This document shows, one piece after another, positions 21,311 to 34,005 of a DNA stretch of 64,000 bases. Position 1 is the first letter of the stretch. Each line of letters begins with the position of its first letter. Location: assembly GCA_033026295.1 (NCBI GenBank), contig CM065176.1:4535705-4599704 (forward strand), in the 5' to 3' direction. Origin of the DNA: Channa striata (lineage: Eukaryota > Chordata > Actinopteri > Anabantiformes > Channidae). Both the position numbers and the translations under genes were made by a program. Below the pieces are notes generated by a model, which had not been told where the DNA came from, searched no databases, and saw only the letters and a list, made by a program, of their open reading frames with translations.

Positions 21311-23545
21311 TGTCCCATAACAGTGTGTGTTCATGTATTACATGTTGGCATGCACAGTTGGACATCATGATAAAGGACTGTAGATACTACACCGTGTTGT
21401 TCTACATGTTATATCTATGTGAATGATGGTCTATGATGATGGGAGAATGACCATTTGGAAATGTTTCACTGCATCAGGCAGCTGGGTAACAACGGCAACT
21501 GAGGGGACCTCTGAACGGCTCAAAAAGACCAGTCAAAGTCAGGACCTCGTCTAACTGTGACGTTCAGTGTTTTCCCCCTTGGTTATCATTACTAACTTGT
21601 ATTTTGTTTTTGCCCAGGTTGCCTTTGTTTTTTGCCTTTGCTCTTAGAATTAATTTAACAATCTGAAACAGTTTAGGGTGAGATACACACAAAAAAGCAG
21701 CCAGGTTTCAATTAAAGTGCTCCGGGTGCATATTTTGGTTTCCTTAAATCCAGCATAAAGCCTTTTCCAGAAGCCACAATGTGATCTTTACATGTGCAAA
21801 CACTGTATAACCAGGACATCAAACACCTGATAATAACTGGGATACAAGTGTTGTCCGCAAACACGCTGTGGATCTCCGACTGCTGTATTTACTATGCTGA
21901 CTCCATTAGGGATATCTGTACAAACTGCACATATTAATCAAACAAAAGTGAACCGTTCCTTTAAATCCTCAAAAACCTCAAGTCTTAGTTGCCATGGTTA
22001 TGTTTTTATTTAATAAATTAGAGTAAAATCCTAGCCGGGTCATCTGTTCGGCATGCTGCTGGTTTGTATGTCAGCAGAGATCATGCCCAGGTCAAATCGT
22101 CTGTGAATATGTGTGTGATTCACTCCCACACTTAGCGGAGCAGCACCAAAGCACGTGAGAATGAAGCGTGTGTCCTGTGTGATCTACTCTTCATCTCTGG
22201 GACACATGTCCAGCTTTTGGTGTCAGTGCAGTGTGGTCTGGCTGAATGTCGTCCCTGGTCACTTATCATGCACATAATGGCATGAAAGGTAAAAGTGATC
22301 AGATCAGCACTCCCCACTCTACAGGCAGCCCAAGAGTAAAAGCACATGTGACCTCTTTTGACTAGTTCATTCATTCACTCTCCGGCTCCTAGCAGCCTGA
22401 TCAATGCCGATCATGGAAATCGAGCTCCTAAAGCTCAGTCCTGTAACTGCTATCTTTCATGTCTGCATGGCTCTCTCTACCCATGTGTCAAATAAATGTC
22501 AGCAATTCAAAAGGAGGCTTGTCTGCCCCCCCTCCCTGTAAAAGGGAGCATTTAAAAACACAAAAGGAGAGGAGGCTCGGTGTACCTGAAGACCTGAGTT
22601 CCACTGCCACACTCCATCTGCGGCTTTTTTTTTATTATTACAGCGTACACTATTGAGGTTTCATTGTGAATTTATCATGGTCAAGAAAAATAGCCGAGCA
22701 TTTTGCGAGGCACCTCCCACAAAGATGAGTCCGTGGCCCCTCACAAAACAGTTGATTCGAAGGTACATTCTTCTTAGGAAACAGAATAGAGGTTCTACTA
22801 TGTCTTTGCAGCTACATGCGCTAAAACAGTGTTTCCAGCCTGTACTGAAGAGTCCCGATGGTTGGTGTCCCACATCTAAAACCAGAATATAGCAATGGTA
22901 CACAGAAAACAATATAACATTTGCAAAAAGATACAATAAACAGTAAATAATAATGGTGAAAGTGTTTTGCTGAGTGACTTCCACATATGCTCAACCCCTC
23001 TGGCTCTGCCTCTGGCACTGGAATCAAAAATTCTAAATTGCATCAATCCACACACAATATAAAAAAATGTGTTATATTGTTATATAATGTGTTAAATTAA
23101 GACCTGAAAAAACACTCATGTGGTTATTAATGCATTAGGTTTAAATTTACCAAAAATAAATCACTTATACTCCAATTTAATAAATGTCGTTTTTGCATTT
23201 TCTTAAGGTTAAGCTCTGGGGACCACCATACCCTCAAACAAATCCATTGTTTTTGGCCACATGGTGAAACAACAAGTTTTGATGGTGAACACTGATTATC
23301 ACATCTTTACAATATTGCTTTAGAAAAATGAAAAATGTGTCACCTACATAACTTTCCACATAGCAACAAGAGCGAGAATGGAAGAATATTGGAAGAAAAC
23401 TGGAGGAAAAAAATACAGATTTACAGTTTGCAAGGCTGACGGAGAAGGAAAGAAAAAAAAATGTGTTTGCTAAACCCCATTATTGGTCCAACATTGCTTC
23501 ACTGCCAGTTGAAAACCCAGAGTTAAGTCAAAAACCATGATTTTC

Positions 23546-23570
23546 ACAGCAGCAGCAGCAGCAGCAGCAC
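23546..23570. repeat. (GCA)n trinucleotide microsatellite
   Basis: About eight GCA units in intergenic DNA. A short ORF reads poly-alanine through it, but this is an effect of the repeat. Confidence 0.95.
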
Positions 23571-25076
23571 ACTATGATTTGTATTTGGATTTCAGTTATC
23601 TTAGTGTATCTGATTTGTATGCAAATTCAATTAGGCTCAAAGAGACAATCAGCAGCAGCAGCTTCATTTCAGGTCATTATCATACGACGGCTTCTGCTCT
23701 GAACATCACAACGTGTTAAATCCACTCACCTATCATTATTGCATATACGTATATACATTTTTAACCAGTTTTATCTGTTGTATATGGCCCTAAAAGCAGG
23801 ATAGTCATATTACCATGGAGGAAGAATAAAGATTCTCAAGGGAACTTGTGCAGAGAAGCACAGGAAGCTGGCTGTCCACAGGAGAAATCTGCTTTAAGGT
23901 GTGAAAATAGTTTTCATTCAGTGGAGCTGTCGGAAACTTGCAGGAGGCCATCTTGGAAGTCAGGCAGTTTCAAGGCTGTGACTCAATTAAGTTAAAAAGC
24001 AATAAATAAATAGGCAAAACATAAAAGAGAATGCAACACTTCTCAGACATTCACAGAGTCGCTTTGCTCCTGAACGAACATGTAAAAACAGACTCAGTTT
24101 GTGTAGAAATTAAAATCAGATGGAGCCTTGGAGTCAGCGTGCCGTGAACGTGCTCACCTTGGTCTTTGTATGAAGAACAACTTGCTCGATCAACACATGT
24201 ACACAAACATGCACACACAAACCAAAAGTGAATCACAAGCTACACAAACAAACTCTGTCTGATACGTGGGAGAATGGAGGCGAGTCACAGCAACTCAAGG
24301 TTTCTTCACTGGAGCTCTGCCCGCTGCTCCCATGCTTCTCTTTTCTCATGCTCTACGCTCATCTCAGGTTCAAATCTGATTCATTGATACGCTTATTGTC
24401 ATTGTTTATTTTCCTTTCATTCAGGTTGGCTGCAGTATGACGAGGGCTAAAGTTCAAAAGCCAAAGTTCAGTTTGCCCTTGTCTCTCCTTAAAATCATTG
24501 TCTAAGTTGGATGTAAACACCGCTTTTTTTCTGTCAGCTATGTGCAGAGCACCATAAACTGTCCACGGGCCGGCTCCACATGTGCAGCATACGTGGAAAC
24601 ACAATGCTCCCTCAATGCAACCTACAGACCTGGTATCACTGTACTGTTTTAACTCCATTATTGTGCAGAGAGGCACTTTTTTATTCTCGCTTTCATCTAC
24701 GTAAAAATAACTTTTGCATTCAATCACAGGTCTCCAATATGCGAATGTTGGCTTGAGCAGTGCTTATGCAATACTTGGCACTGCAGGAACAGGTACTAAA
24801 AAGACTGTGTAAGTGTAAGAAGTCATTTGTTTCCCCACATTTTGAAAATTCACATCCTTTCCGGAAGGTGTCATGGACATGTTGAACAATTACAATCACC
24901 AATACCTCTGCTAATAAACAAATGTGCAGATTTGACTGTTTTTGATTGCATACAGAGTGTTTGTGCTGCATGTTCCAAATTTAGAAATACGATGGTCTGA
25001 TTGCAATTTTCTTTTTTTCTTAACTAAAAGTCACAATTTATCAAATTTTTCTGTTTGTCTTTTGAACAAGTATGGA

Positions 25077-25475
25077 GATTTTTGTAAGACAGATTTATAT
25101 TTATTGTTTATCAGCACCATGCATAAGGCCATGTGTCCTGTGATTCCTACAGTACAACCAACTAATCTACAGTAGCATTTCTATTAGCAATAGATTTTTT
25201 TTTGCATCCAAGATCGCTTTACCTCTTTTTGATTGCTTTTGTTGACACGCCAATAAAGTTCTACCTCAAATAACAGGGATCCACTATGCTACTACTGCGT
25301 TAATGGTGGCCAAAATCTCCAAAGGGTATCTGAATGTGCTCATCCACACAATTTATTAAACTGATTTTATTTTGTTAGTGGATAACAAGTGGCAAATAAA
25401 TTACAAATAAATTGAAGAGCTCTTGCAAGGACGAATGCAATAAAAACTCATTTAAGCTTTCAGTGGAATTTTGAG
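25077..25475 (+). repeat. diverged direct repeat, copy A
   Basis: Copy A shares ordered blocks with 25709-26050: 'aaggccatgtgt.ctgtg.atcctacagtaca', 'atttattaaac', 'acaagtg.caaataaat.acaaat.aatt', 'aaggacgaatgcaataaaaac' and 'gctttcagtggaattt'. It is about 400 bp with many indels relative to copy B. No protein, tRNA-like head or inverted termini were found, so its origin is unknown. Confidence 0.75.
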
Positions 25476-25708
25476 ATTCAGAACATTTAAGGCAACATTT
25501 ATGAAAAAAAATACCCACCAACACAAAAACCAAACACAAAAATAAGAAAAAGTTTCTAGACACACCGGAGGTCTACAGAAAATAAACTAATCGAGTGTAG
25601 ACACTGACACTGCAAAGTTAGTCCTGTAATTTAGTTTTATACCATCAGCACGTTTATTTGTGAAAACAGCTTCACAATCAAAAAAACCCTTCAAAATAAA
25701 GGTCTGAA

Positions 25709-26050
25709 GACTTTTGTAAAATAGTTTTTGATTTGTTGTTTATTAGCCACATGCTAGTAATAATAAGGCCATGTGTACTGTGCATCCTACAGTACAGCAA
25801 AACTACCCTACAGCAACATGTCATGGTAAATGTTGTAAATAAATTTGACTGCCGTTGACGACACACCAAACCCCCCCCCAATGAAAAAAGATTCACTCAT
25901 GAAAACAACAATTTTGTGATTTATTAAACCAATTTAATTTTCCTTGTGGACAACAAGCGTTAAATAAATGACAAATGAATTCAAGTGCTCTCACAAGGAC
26001 GAACACAATAAAAACGTAATCTAATTTGAGCTTTCAGTGGAATTTCTGTC
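25709..26050 (+). repeat. diverged direct repeat, copy B
   Basis: Second copy of the block described at 25077-25475, same orientation, about 340 bp. Offset falls from 640 at the left to 575 at the right, so copy B has net lost about 65 bp. It contains a short C-run and a TTTATTAAACCAATTTAATTTTCC block matching copy A's TTTATTAAACTGATTTTATTTTG. Confidence 0.75.
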
Positions 26051-28379
26051 AAGGAGTGAGCAGGGAGGTTGTGTCTCGCTTAACGCTTTAACAAGTTTCA
26101 TGGATGTTGGATTGAGAAACCTGTTCATTTTCAGCAACTAAATAAATCCCATCTTACAAAAAGTCGTCAGCACGTACAAATCTGCTCAAACTCATGTGAA
26201 GAGCACACACCCTTATTGTTTGGATTGCTCCACAGACCACAAGAGGGCTCTTATTGACATTTTGCGTCCGTCAACACTGACATACTGCACTCCATCTTTA
26301 TTTTCTCCTCTGTCATTTCTGGCACTGAAGAAACCAAAATATTAAATTAGACACAGACTGAGATGGATGAACAGATTAGAAGGTTCCAGTCAAAGAAGCG
26401 ATGGCCAAAGCAAGGCTTGTTGGGCAAATTTGCTTCTCCACAAAATTATTTTTAGCACCTCAAAGAGTTTCGAGGGAGTGACAGTCAGCTCTATTTGGAT
26501 TTTATGGCTGTGCTGTTCAGACAAGATCTAAGCAGTGATTTCGATATTTTTATGACACACAGGCCAACACTGTCCATATATAAACCCCAGTGGTCTCTTG
26601 CCAAGCTGATCCGCTTCTAAATAACAAATTGAACTGTTGCGCTTTACTTGTGCCTCTCACACACAATCTGAGGCTCAACCAGTGCTAAAAAACCATCAGG
26701 AAAACAGGTGAGGTCACATTTGAGGTCAGATTGTTGACCTTAAGGTGGCAGCTACATGTTAAACCAGCCTGTTCCGTGTTTGCTCGGCTCCAGTCTGAGA
26801 ATGAGACACACATGCCTCCACAGAGATGTTACCGAACCATATTCTGTGCAGCACATGAGTCAGCTGCATGTGGGCATGTTTGTATGCATCTGTGAGAATT
26901 TCACTCGCAGACACAAACACAGACACGCTGCCATGTGGAATGCTAGTCTGCTGGCTGGCCTGGGCTGCTGGTGTCAGGTTGCAGTAGGTGTTCCAGGCTG
27001 TGACCCTGGCATATCTGTGTTTGGTTTATGTCACAGCCCCTCCCTCTGGGGAGATGACAGTTCAGCAGTGCCTGAGGGGATGAAACCTGAGATAGGCAGA
27101 GCTTAGTAGTAAACAACAACTCCTTTATGAGGAAGAGGCGGCTGCCTGCTGCATTCAAAGAAAAGTACACCAAGATTTTCTGGTTAGGGCAGTGGCTCTC
27201 CAAAACGTTGGGGCCCCAGCAGCTGTGGGGGCTCTGGCCTTCAGGGCGGTCGACGAGGGGCTTGGCAAAATAAGTGTAATCTCACTGCTTGTTCTTTTGA
27301 AGTTAGGGCGGCGTGATTAGCTCGTGAAAGATTTAGGTGCACTCTTTCCTTCTGATAGCCCACAAAAACATCAGCAGCAAGGCTCTACATCACACAGTAC
27401 TAGTAACTGTACTAGGAGCAATGTGTAGGCTGTGCTAATAGTTGTACTTTGCACTGACAACTCAATTTAAATCGATTGCTACAGCTAAATAGGACTGACA
27501 TTTGTGTATCAAAGTTTCTTGTGTAATAAGTCATAAAAAGGACATGAATCACATCTGAATCATCAGATGATAATCCTGTGCACGGCTGTACACTCACTCA
27601 TCGACCCCGGCACTAATCTTAAAACAAAACTAACTCTTGCTAAATATTGGCCACAAGTCACGAGTGACATATATACAAAATAAATGGTAAAATGTGGTGT
27701 GACAGTCGACGAGTTGGCAAACTGCCTCAGCAACGTCAGGTTACATAGTAGTCTAACTAGTTTAAAGCCCCTGTATGCCCCTGAAAACCGATCCACCCAG
27801 GACGTCAAACACTGGCACAGTGTCAACGCCTGCAGCATCTCGTACGGTGGGTCCTACATGAACCAGGAACCTGCACATTTCTAAAGCCTCACACACCTTG
27901 CCAACCCCAGCTCAAGATCCAAGATGGCTGCTCTGTGCACGAACAGCAAAGTTGTAGTCAAATCCAGTTTATTAGCACGTCTGTCCTGAAACGATTGTCC
28001 ATATTGTTCAGTCCAACTTGTATCTGGGTCTGCACAGGGTCTGAGCTTCTCCCATTGGTTCGAAGGGTGAGCCTCACTCACACACCTGCTGCATGGATGA
28101 ATGTTCTGATCTGATTAGTCATGGACTACATCTGTCCTATCAAAGAAATCACAAAAATGCAACAAAACTCTTGAGTCTCTTTTGATTTGAGTCAATAGGT
28201 TTTAACAGGAACTTTTTAAAGCAACAATGTGTTTTCTTTCTGTATTGAATCATTTTTAAATCGAGTTGTTCTTTATTTGCTTCATACAGTGAAGGACTAA
28301 CTTTGTGTTACATGGAATTTGATCCGACTTTCGAAGTTCGAAGTGGTTTTCACAAAGCCCCTGTCACTGTAAATGCACC

Positions 28380-29500
28380 TTGTTTGATCCGTGTCAGCTG
28401 CTCCGTGCACTACACGCTGCGTTTTATCTCGAGCCGTTCTCTCCCTCCCCTGAATGGAGTTTGGGCGCTCCACTCTTTTCTTTTGTTGCTGAACACAGCC
28501 CATACAGTCCGGCCCCTTCCCCTTCCCCCTCGCCCTCTTTCTCTTTTTTTTTCCACCCATCCTCCCATCTCTCACTCACTCATCCATCCAGGGTGACGCC
28601 AGTCCCTCTCACCCCGCCCCGTTCAACTCAGTCCACTGCGTTCATTTCATTCCTGCTCCCATTCCGCGCATATTTCGCATCCTTGGAGAGACGCTGCGCA
28701 TTTTACGCACTCAGCGTGCCCGATCCTCCATCGAACCAGGCGCCAGAGGTGATCCCGGAGTTGGCGGAGGGCTTCCCGATGCTGTAGCGACTCGGATCCG
28801 TGGAAAAGTGTGGGAATTAATCCATAAAGAGGCGCACGAATCGAGGTAAGTTCCCAAGGAGGAGTCCCCCCCTCCCCTCCCCTCCTTCAGCCTGTAGCCT
28901 GCGCGTCTCGAAGCCCCCGGACGTTTCGCTTGTTTCGAAAGCCCCGAAGTGGCCGCCGAAGCTGAAATTAGAACAAAATCGGCGACATCTCGAGCGAAAT
29001 CGACCCTCGGGGATGTGAAACAAGCCCAACAAGCTTGTGACCGCTGTGCCGTGTCAGCCTGAGCGCCGGGGATGTCGCTTTCACTTCAGTTTGATCCCCT
29101 CGCTCCGACACCGAAAACAAACCTTGTTTCCTTCCCGTCCACTAAAACAGTCTACACCCGTGGAGCCCGCTGCTCCCTCACACTTGCCTTCACGAACTGA
29201 TGTGGAAGGGAAGGCGAAGGAGACCCAGGCCGAGTCGCTGCAGCGCTGGGAGGCAGCTTAACAAAGCTGGGAGTGAAGGGGGGACTTGTTGCATCGGCGG
29301 GGTTTTCTGTTCCTACACGGGCAGGCCCCAGTCACAGGAGCAGGCCACAGGCTGGGAACATGCTCCCACTCCGTGTTCCCCCAGCTCACCGAGCTCATCC
29401 TGAGCTCCGTTTAGAACCAGCACCGGCTGATGACTCTCCTCAGCCCGAGTTTCTCCGTCTAAACGAATGTTTTGCATCATCAACAGTTTGTTAACTGAAC
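28380..29500 (+). promoter_or_regulatory. tead1 CpG-rich promoter region
   Basis: Base composition changes sharply from AT-rich flanks to CpG-rich sequence with a GC box (ccccgcccc at ~28612-28620) and many CGs (for example 28660-28740 and 28900-29060). It surrounds the probable tead1 first exon. Two near-MCAT motifs, CATTCCT (28648-28654) and CATTCCG (28660-28666), lie 12 bp apart. No TATA box was identified. Promoter function is inferred from composition and position. Confidence 0.6.
28560..28845 (+). other. tead1: probable tead1 non-coding first exon (5' edge unknown)
   Basis: A near-perfect splice donor, CGAG|GTAAGT, ends this segment at 28845 in the CpG-rich region, 16.4 kb before the start-codon exon. 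Vertebrate TEAD1 transcripts begin with non-coding exons, so this is the natural candidate. The transcription start is a guess. An overlapping ORF (28380-28787) is proline- and serine-rich low-complexity sequence with no known domain and is not called. Confidence 0.45.
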
Positions 29501-30819
29501 TTAATTCACTGAGCTCCAGCTCCCGTCGTATACAGGCTATTTTAAGTGCTGGGAACTTACTCAGCGAGCTCACAGCTTTTTAAATCCCCGTTCATATTAA
29601 GCTCCTCTAACCTCCCACATATGCTCTTTATGGTTGTGCATTTCCTTTAAAATATTGATTAAAGGACTGCTCTTAAAGGCCTTTTATAACAAAAGATCTG
29701 TGGCAATGCAGGCCAAACCACAATGTAATTATTGGAGAAAATTACAGCCTGTAGGAAGAAACACAGTAGATGCATTAATTCTGTAACAGTAATCTATCTG
29801 GGACCAGGGGAGGGCTGATGTTGGAGATAAAAGGGTTTGGATTCACAGACTAAGAGTTTTCATCTTTTTGATGGATGTAATGTGGCTACACGAAGCCCAG
29901 AACTGGACATAAGTGTTCTGTTTTGTTCATGAGAGGATGTGATATTATTATTACACAGAGTTTTTAGTATCAATTTAAGCTGCAGATTGTCCACAATTTA
30001 TTACTAGCTTATTATTAATCTACAGTTTATCAGAACATAGAGACATATGCCCACTTTAATTTGCTGGAGCCCAGTGTAATGTACCGTAATATCTTGATTT
30101 GTTAGTCCTAAATTCAAAGTCACACAGTTGACATTGAGACATAAAGAAGCGGCAAATCTATGCATTTCTAAAGCTGGACCCACATCATTTTACACATCTT
30201 TCCTGAGAAATGACAGTTTCACATATTTATGCACTGCCACATAACAGTCAATCAGTGTGTGACGCAGAGAAGACGTTGAATTGCCTTAAAACGCCAATTA
30301 AACAAATCTGAATCAGTAGGTCTTTGTATGTGAACGCTGTGCGAAGTATTTCATCAAATATCAGACGTCCACGTTCATTTGCCTATTTGGAGGAAGTTTT
30401 GATCCGTCTGTAGCAGCAGGCAAAATATTGATAAATGAGGCGTAGTGATGCCTACACCAACAAGGATATGTCTGATGATGTAATTTGTCCAGAAAACATG
30501 GATTTCAAGGAATGACATGAATTATAAAGTGTGATGCCAACTGCACTATTTAGTTCCTCTTTTTTGTTCTTTAAAAGTGTTTGAATAAGACAAATCGGGG
30601 AATTCTGAAAGCATAAGGAGAATGATTTTTGATTTGTGTGTGTGTTCTTGTCGTTGCTGTGTGTAGGCCTGTGAGTGTACAAAGCTTTGTCAAGCCTGGG
30701 CAAACAGCCTCCCGTCGTCTCTCCACTTTCTTCCTCTCTTCACCCCCCGTGCCTCTCCCTCTCCAGTCCGTTGACATCTGTTTTGAGTGTTCTGTGCACC
30801 TGTAGAGACCAGGGAACTG

Positions 30820-30832
30820 CGTGTGTGTGTCT

Positions 30833-30894
<62 letters not shown>

Positions 30895-30905
30895 GAGGAG
30901 GAGGA
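30820..30905. repeat. compound (TG)n(AG)n(GGA)n microsatellite
   Basis: TG repeats run into about 34 bp of GA repeats and then GGA repeats. The long polypurine part could form triplex DNA. Length variation between individuals is likely. Confidence 0.95.
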
Positions 30906-30984
30906 TGAAGGGAGGTGCAGAATGCAAATCCAGGCGTTTGTTCTGGGCCTAAGCAACACAGACTGACTGACTAACGACCATTTG

Positions 30985-31035
30985 GTGTGTGTGTGTGTGT
31001 GTGTGTGCGCGTGTGTGTGTGCATTTGTGTGTGTT
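30985..31035. repeat. (TG)n microsatellite
   Basis: About 50 bp of TG dinucleotide with CG and CATT interruptions in tead1 intron 1. Confidence 0.93.
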
Positions 31036-31788
31036 TGCCTCTTGCTGTCCAGGCCAGGCAGGCCTATTGTTGTGGCAGCAACAGGCGTCGGTGGATGAGG
31101 ACGCACCATATGGCCTCTGTGTGCTTTAGACACAACCGCTGTGTACGTGCACGTGTTTGTGTGTGTGTTCATGTACTTCACCAATGCTGTTACAATATGG
31201 TGGAGTTCGGAGCGGCTGGCTGTTCGCCGCCTTCCTCCTCCTCGTCTCATCTGTCATCTTATTTCTAGACAAGAGGGCAAAATCCGGCACACATATTTTT
31301 ATGGAAGTCAGATTAGGAGGAGTAATCTGCCCGTCATGTATATGAAGTCATGTGGCGTCCAGCTGCAGTCCCACTTTGTTCAGTTTTACTAAATAAAAGA
31401 AACTGTGCTGAGAGGAAGTGTCAGTTGAGAGCTTAGAGGAATCAACAGGTGATACAGTGGATCTTGGAAATGAAGGGATGTGTGTTATCATTTTTTTAAA
31501 TGATAATTCTCTCTTTTAAAATCTCTAATATATTTAGAAATCAGCTCCTACAGAGCACCTTGTTACACACCGTGGGTGATAACAGCTTTTGGATTTTGAT
31601 TTAATTTGTGCTCACCATTGTGGTGATTTTCCACATGTTGATCGGACCGAAAAGTGACAGGATCAGCTTTTTTTTTTATCCACTGGAGTAATTGTCTGCA
31701 AAACAAAAAAAAAATTCGAATGTAATGAAATTTAGCAACAGAGACGGTTTATTAGAGCAACAATGGGGAGTGTGTGTAGTGTAATATC

Positions 31789-31982
31789 GTGGGGAGGGGG
31801 GATTGGAGGCAAGCAGGGGCAAGGGGGTAGGTGGGGAAAAGAAGGGTGGGTTTTGTGGGTGAGGTGGGGGCTTTGTGTAGGGCATGGGGGGAACAATAGG
31901 CATCCTCCTGGGTGGGGTGGGGGGTGGGGGTGTTGGTGTGCAGGGCGGAGTGTGTTTGTGTGTGTGTGTGTGGGTGGGGGGC
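31789..31982 (+). repeat. G-rich block with many G-runs
   Basis: About 190 bp with numerous runs of three to six G's on the + strand (for example ggggaggggggattgg and ggtggggtggggggtggggg). Several clusters have loops of one to seven bases and fit the G-quadruplex pattern. A TG tract is embedded at ~31952-31971. Confidence 0.8.
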
Positions 31983-33773
31983 CTGTTTCTGGCTGCAGGA
32001 CGTTACTGGAGCCTGTGCTGGCTTGTCTGACTGCTCTGTCTTTCAGTCCCGACTCTGTCTTTCTGTCTCTCGTGTCCACCAACACTAATGCAAAGACATT
32101 TTCTCCCTGTTTGTGTGTGAGCTTTGAGTCACAGGAGTCACATTATAATATCTGTATACATGGCAGATAATAAGTATGCTATAATATACTGATATTGTTC
32201 ATATTAATATGACACTAAAACAAATAAACAAACGGGTACAAAACAGGATCATACAGGATTTTCTAGTGCCAAAAAGTTTTATAAAAGATGTCAACGTGTG
32301 TGTGCTGCTTCAGAAATTCTCAGATGTTTCAATACATAACAGCAACGTGTGTGTGTGTGGAACTATAAAATGTTAAAGAGACGTCAACCAGTTTCAGTGA
32401 CTTTCTCAATAAAACAAGACACAGACGTGAATCTAATACATTGGTAGGTTATCACGAAATGCAATATTAAAATATAAATTATTAAATACATTACTTCCTC
32501 AATCCACACTAACTTGTGATTTATACTGAGTGTTAGAGTCTGACTAATAAATAAGCCAGGACAATAAATGGGATGATTTTGGCTCAATGCAGATGTGCTG
32601 GTATTGGTGCACATCAGCACATGCGTTACATTAAACTGAACTACAGAAATGTCCAGGATGTTTTTTTTCCAGCTGTCAATATCAAAGGACTATATTAAAA
32701 CCTGAAAACCCTGCCCACTGAACCAGGAGAGGAGCAAAAGTCAGAATTTTAAAATAAAAAAAGTAAATGGGAATAAGTAATTTATTTAAAGAAATTAATT
32801 ACAACATATTTTGAATAATTTATTTTTTAGGTTGACAAAACCTGAACAGCCTTTACTGGGCATCATAATAAACACAAAAGAAAATGTTATGTCTTGGTTA
32901 GAGTTGTTTTAAAATCTATTAGGGAAACTCTTTTGCAGTGTCTTTTTATGTTATGGGTTTTGTAAAGAATAAAGAATATATCCTAAATTCAATATGCCTA
33001 TCAGCATCAATATCCCATAGGGATTTCTTTGTGGATGTGAAGAACCTTTAGAAACAGCTTCCACTAACCAGAAATCACGGCCCAGCTTTACCATGGACCT
33101 AATCCCAGGCTTTTGAGGCTTTTACCACCAAACTGATAAATGGATGAGACCAACTAACCCTCCGTGGGAAGTCTGAATCAACCACATGTTTCCTGATCTC
33201 AGCAGGAAGCGAGCAGGAAGTCTAGATTTCAACTGCTTCTTGGTTACTTTCCCAGCTGGAGGAGCTGACACGATAAACACTGCGCCGAGCGGGACAACAG
33301 CTCACTCTGCTCTCTGATATGCTCGCAGAGGAAGAAGCTTTCCCCGCCGCAGCGCTCGCGACCTCGGTTTTTGTCCTCAGTCGGCCCGACAGTGATTACT
33401 CACTGCTGTTTGTTCTGTTGTTCTCTGATCGCTCATTGTGGAGAGTGATACATAATTTAGAAAGAGCTAAATAATGGCCGAGCTGAAACCAACAAAGTTG
33501 TCACTGAATGAAAATGTAGCAGCTTCTACTTTAACACTTTAGTGGAGACTGGTTTGCCTCGCTGCTCTTCAGATGCTAATATATCTGTGAATGACGGCAG
33601 AAAATGCAGCCAAACGTGGGGAGCGAGACAACTAAACATTTAAAAGATGATCCATTTTCTTCTCTTGCAAACTGTAAGAAACTTGCTTAGTTTAGTAATG
33701 TTTCCTTGTTACAGCCTTGTTTTGTCTGTGACCTGAACTTGCTAAATAATTAGCCAACGCCTAAGCTAATTTT

Positions 33774-34005
33774 CAATTCAATTCAACTTTATTTATATAG
33801 CGCCAATTTACAACAAGGTCACCTCAAGGCATTTTGCGTAATAAAGTTAAGACTATACGGACATTTAGAGAAAACCCAACAAATGCCCCTTGAGCAGCCA
33901 TAGTCAACAGTGGAGAGAAAAACTCCATATAAATGAAGAAACCTCCAGCAGAACCAGGCTCAGGGTGGGCGGACATCTGCCTTGACTGGTTGGGCTGAGT
34001 GGAAA
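33774..34005 (+). mobile_element. teleost interspersed repeat ('tttatttatatagcgcc' type)
   Basis: Starts near 'caactttatttatatagcgc', continues 'aaggtcacctcaaggcattt' and 'aacccaacaaatgccccttg', 'cagtggagagaaaaactcc' and ends 'agaaacctccagcagaacca' plus 'ggctcagggtgggcgg'. The block order is characteristic of one of the commonest fish repeats. The name is left open because I cannot check a repeat library. Confidence 0.7.

Larger units (their letters stand above)
18081..28379. other. parva-tead1 intergenic region
   Basis: Ten kilobases with no supportable gene on either strand; all ORFs are short and lack domain signatures. Recognised contents are an interspersed repeat at 19148-19470, a Tc1-like relic at 20540-21310, a GCA microsatellite at 23546-23570 and a diverged direct duplication at 25077-26050. 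I see nothing else specific in 18081-19147, 21311-23545, 23571-25076 or 26051-28379. Confidence 0.65.

Noticed and set aside
23537..23719. ORF starting with poly-alanine
   Set aside because: The alanine run is the GCA microsatellite, and nothing else supports a gene.
28380..28787. 135-codon ORF in the CpG-rich region
   Set aside because: Low-complexity Pro/Ser/Phe-rich translation in several overlapping frames, no domain, and it overlaps the probable non-coding tead1 first exon.
30571..31250. 118- and 186-codon minus-strand ORFs
   Set aside because: They run through TG/GA microsatellites giving His-Thr and Ser-Leu repeats, with no recognisable domain.
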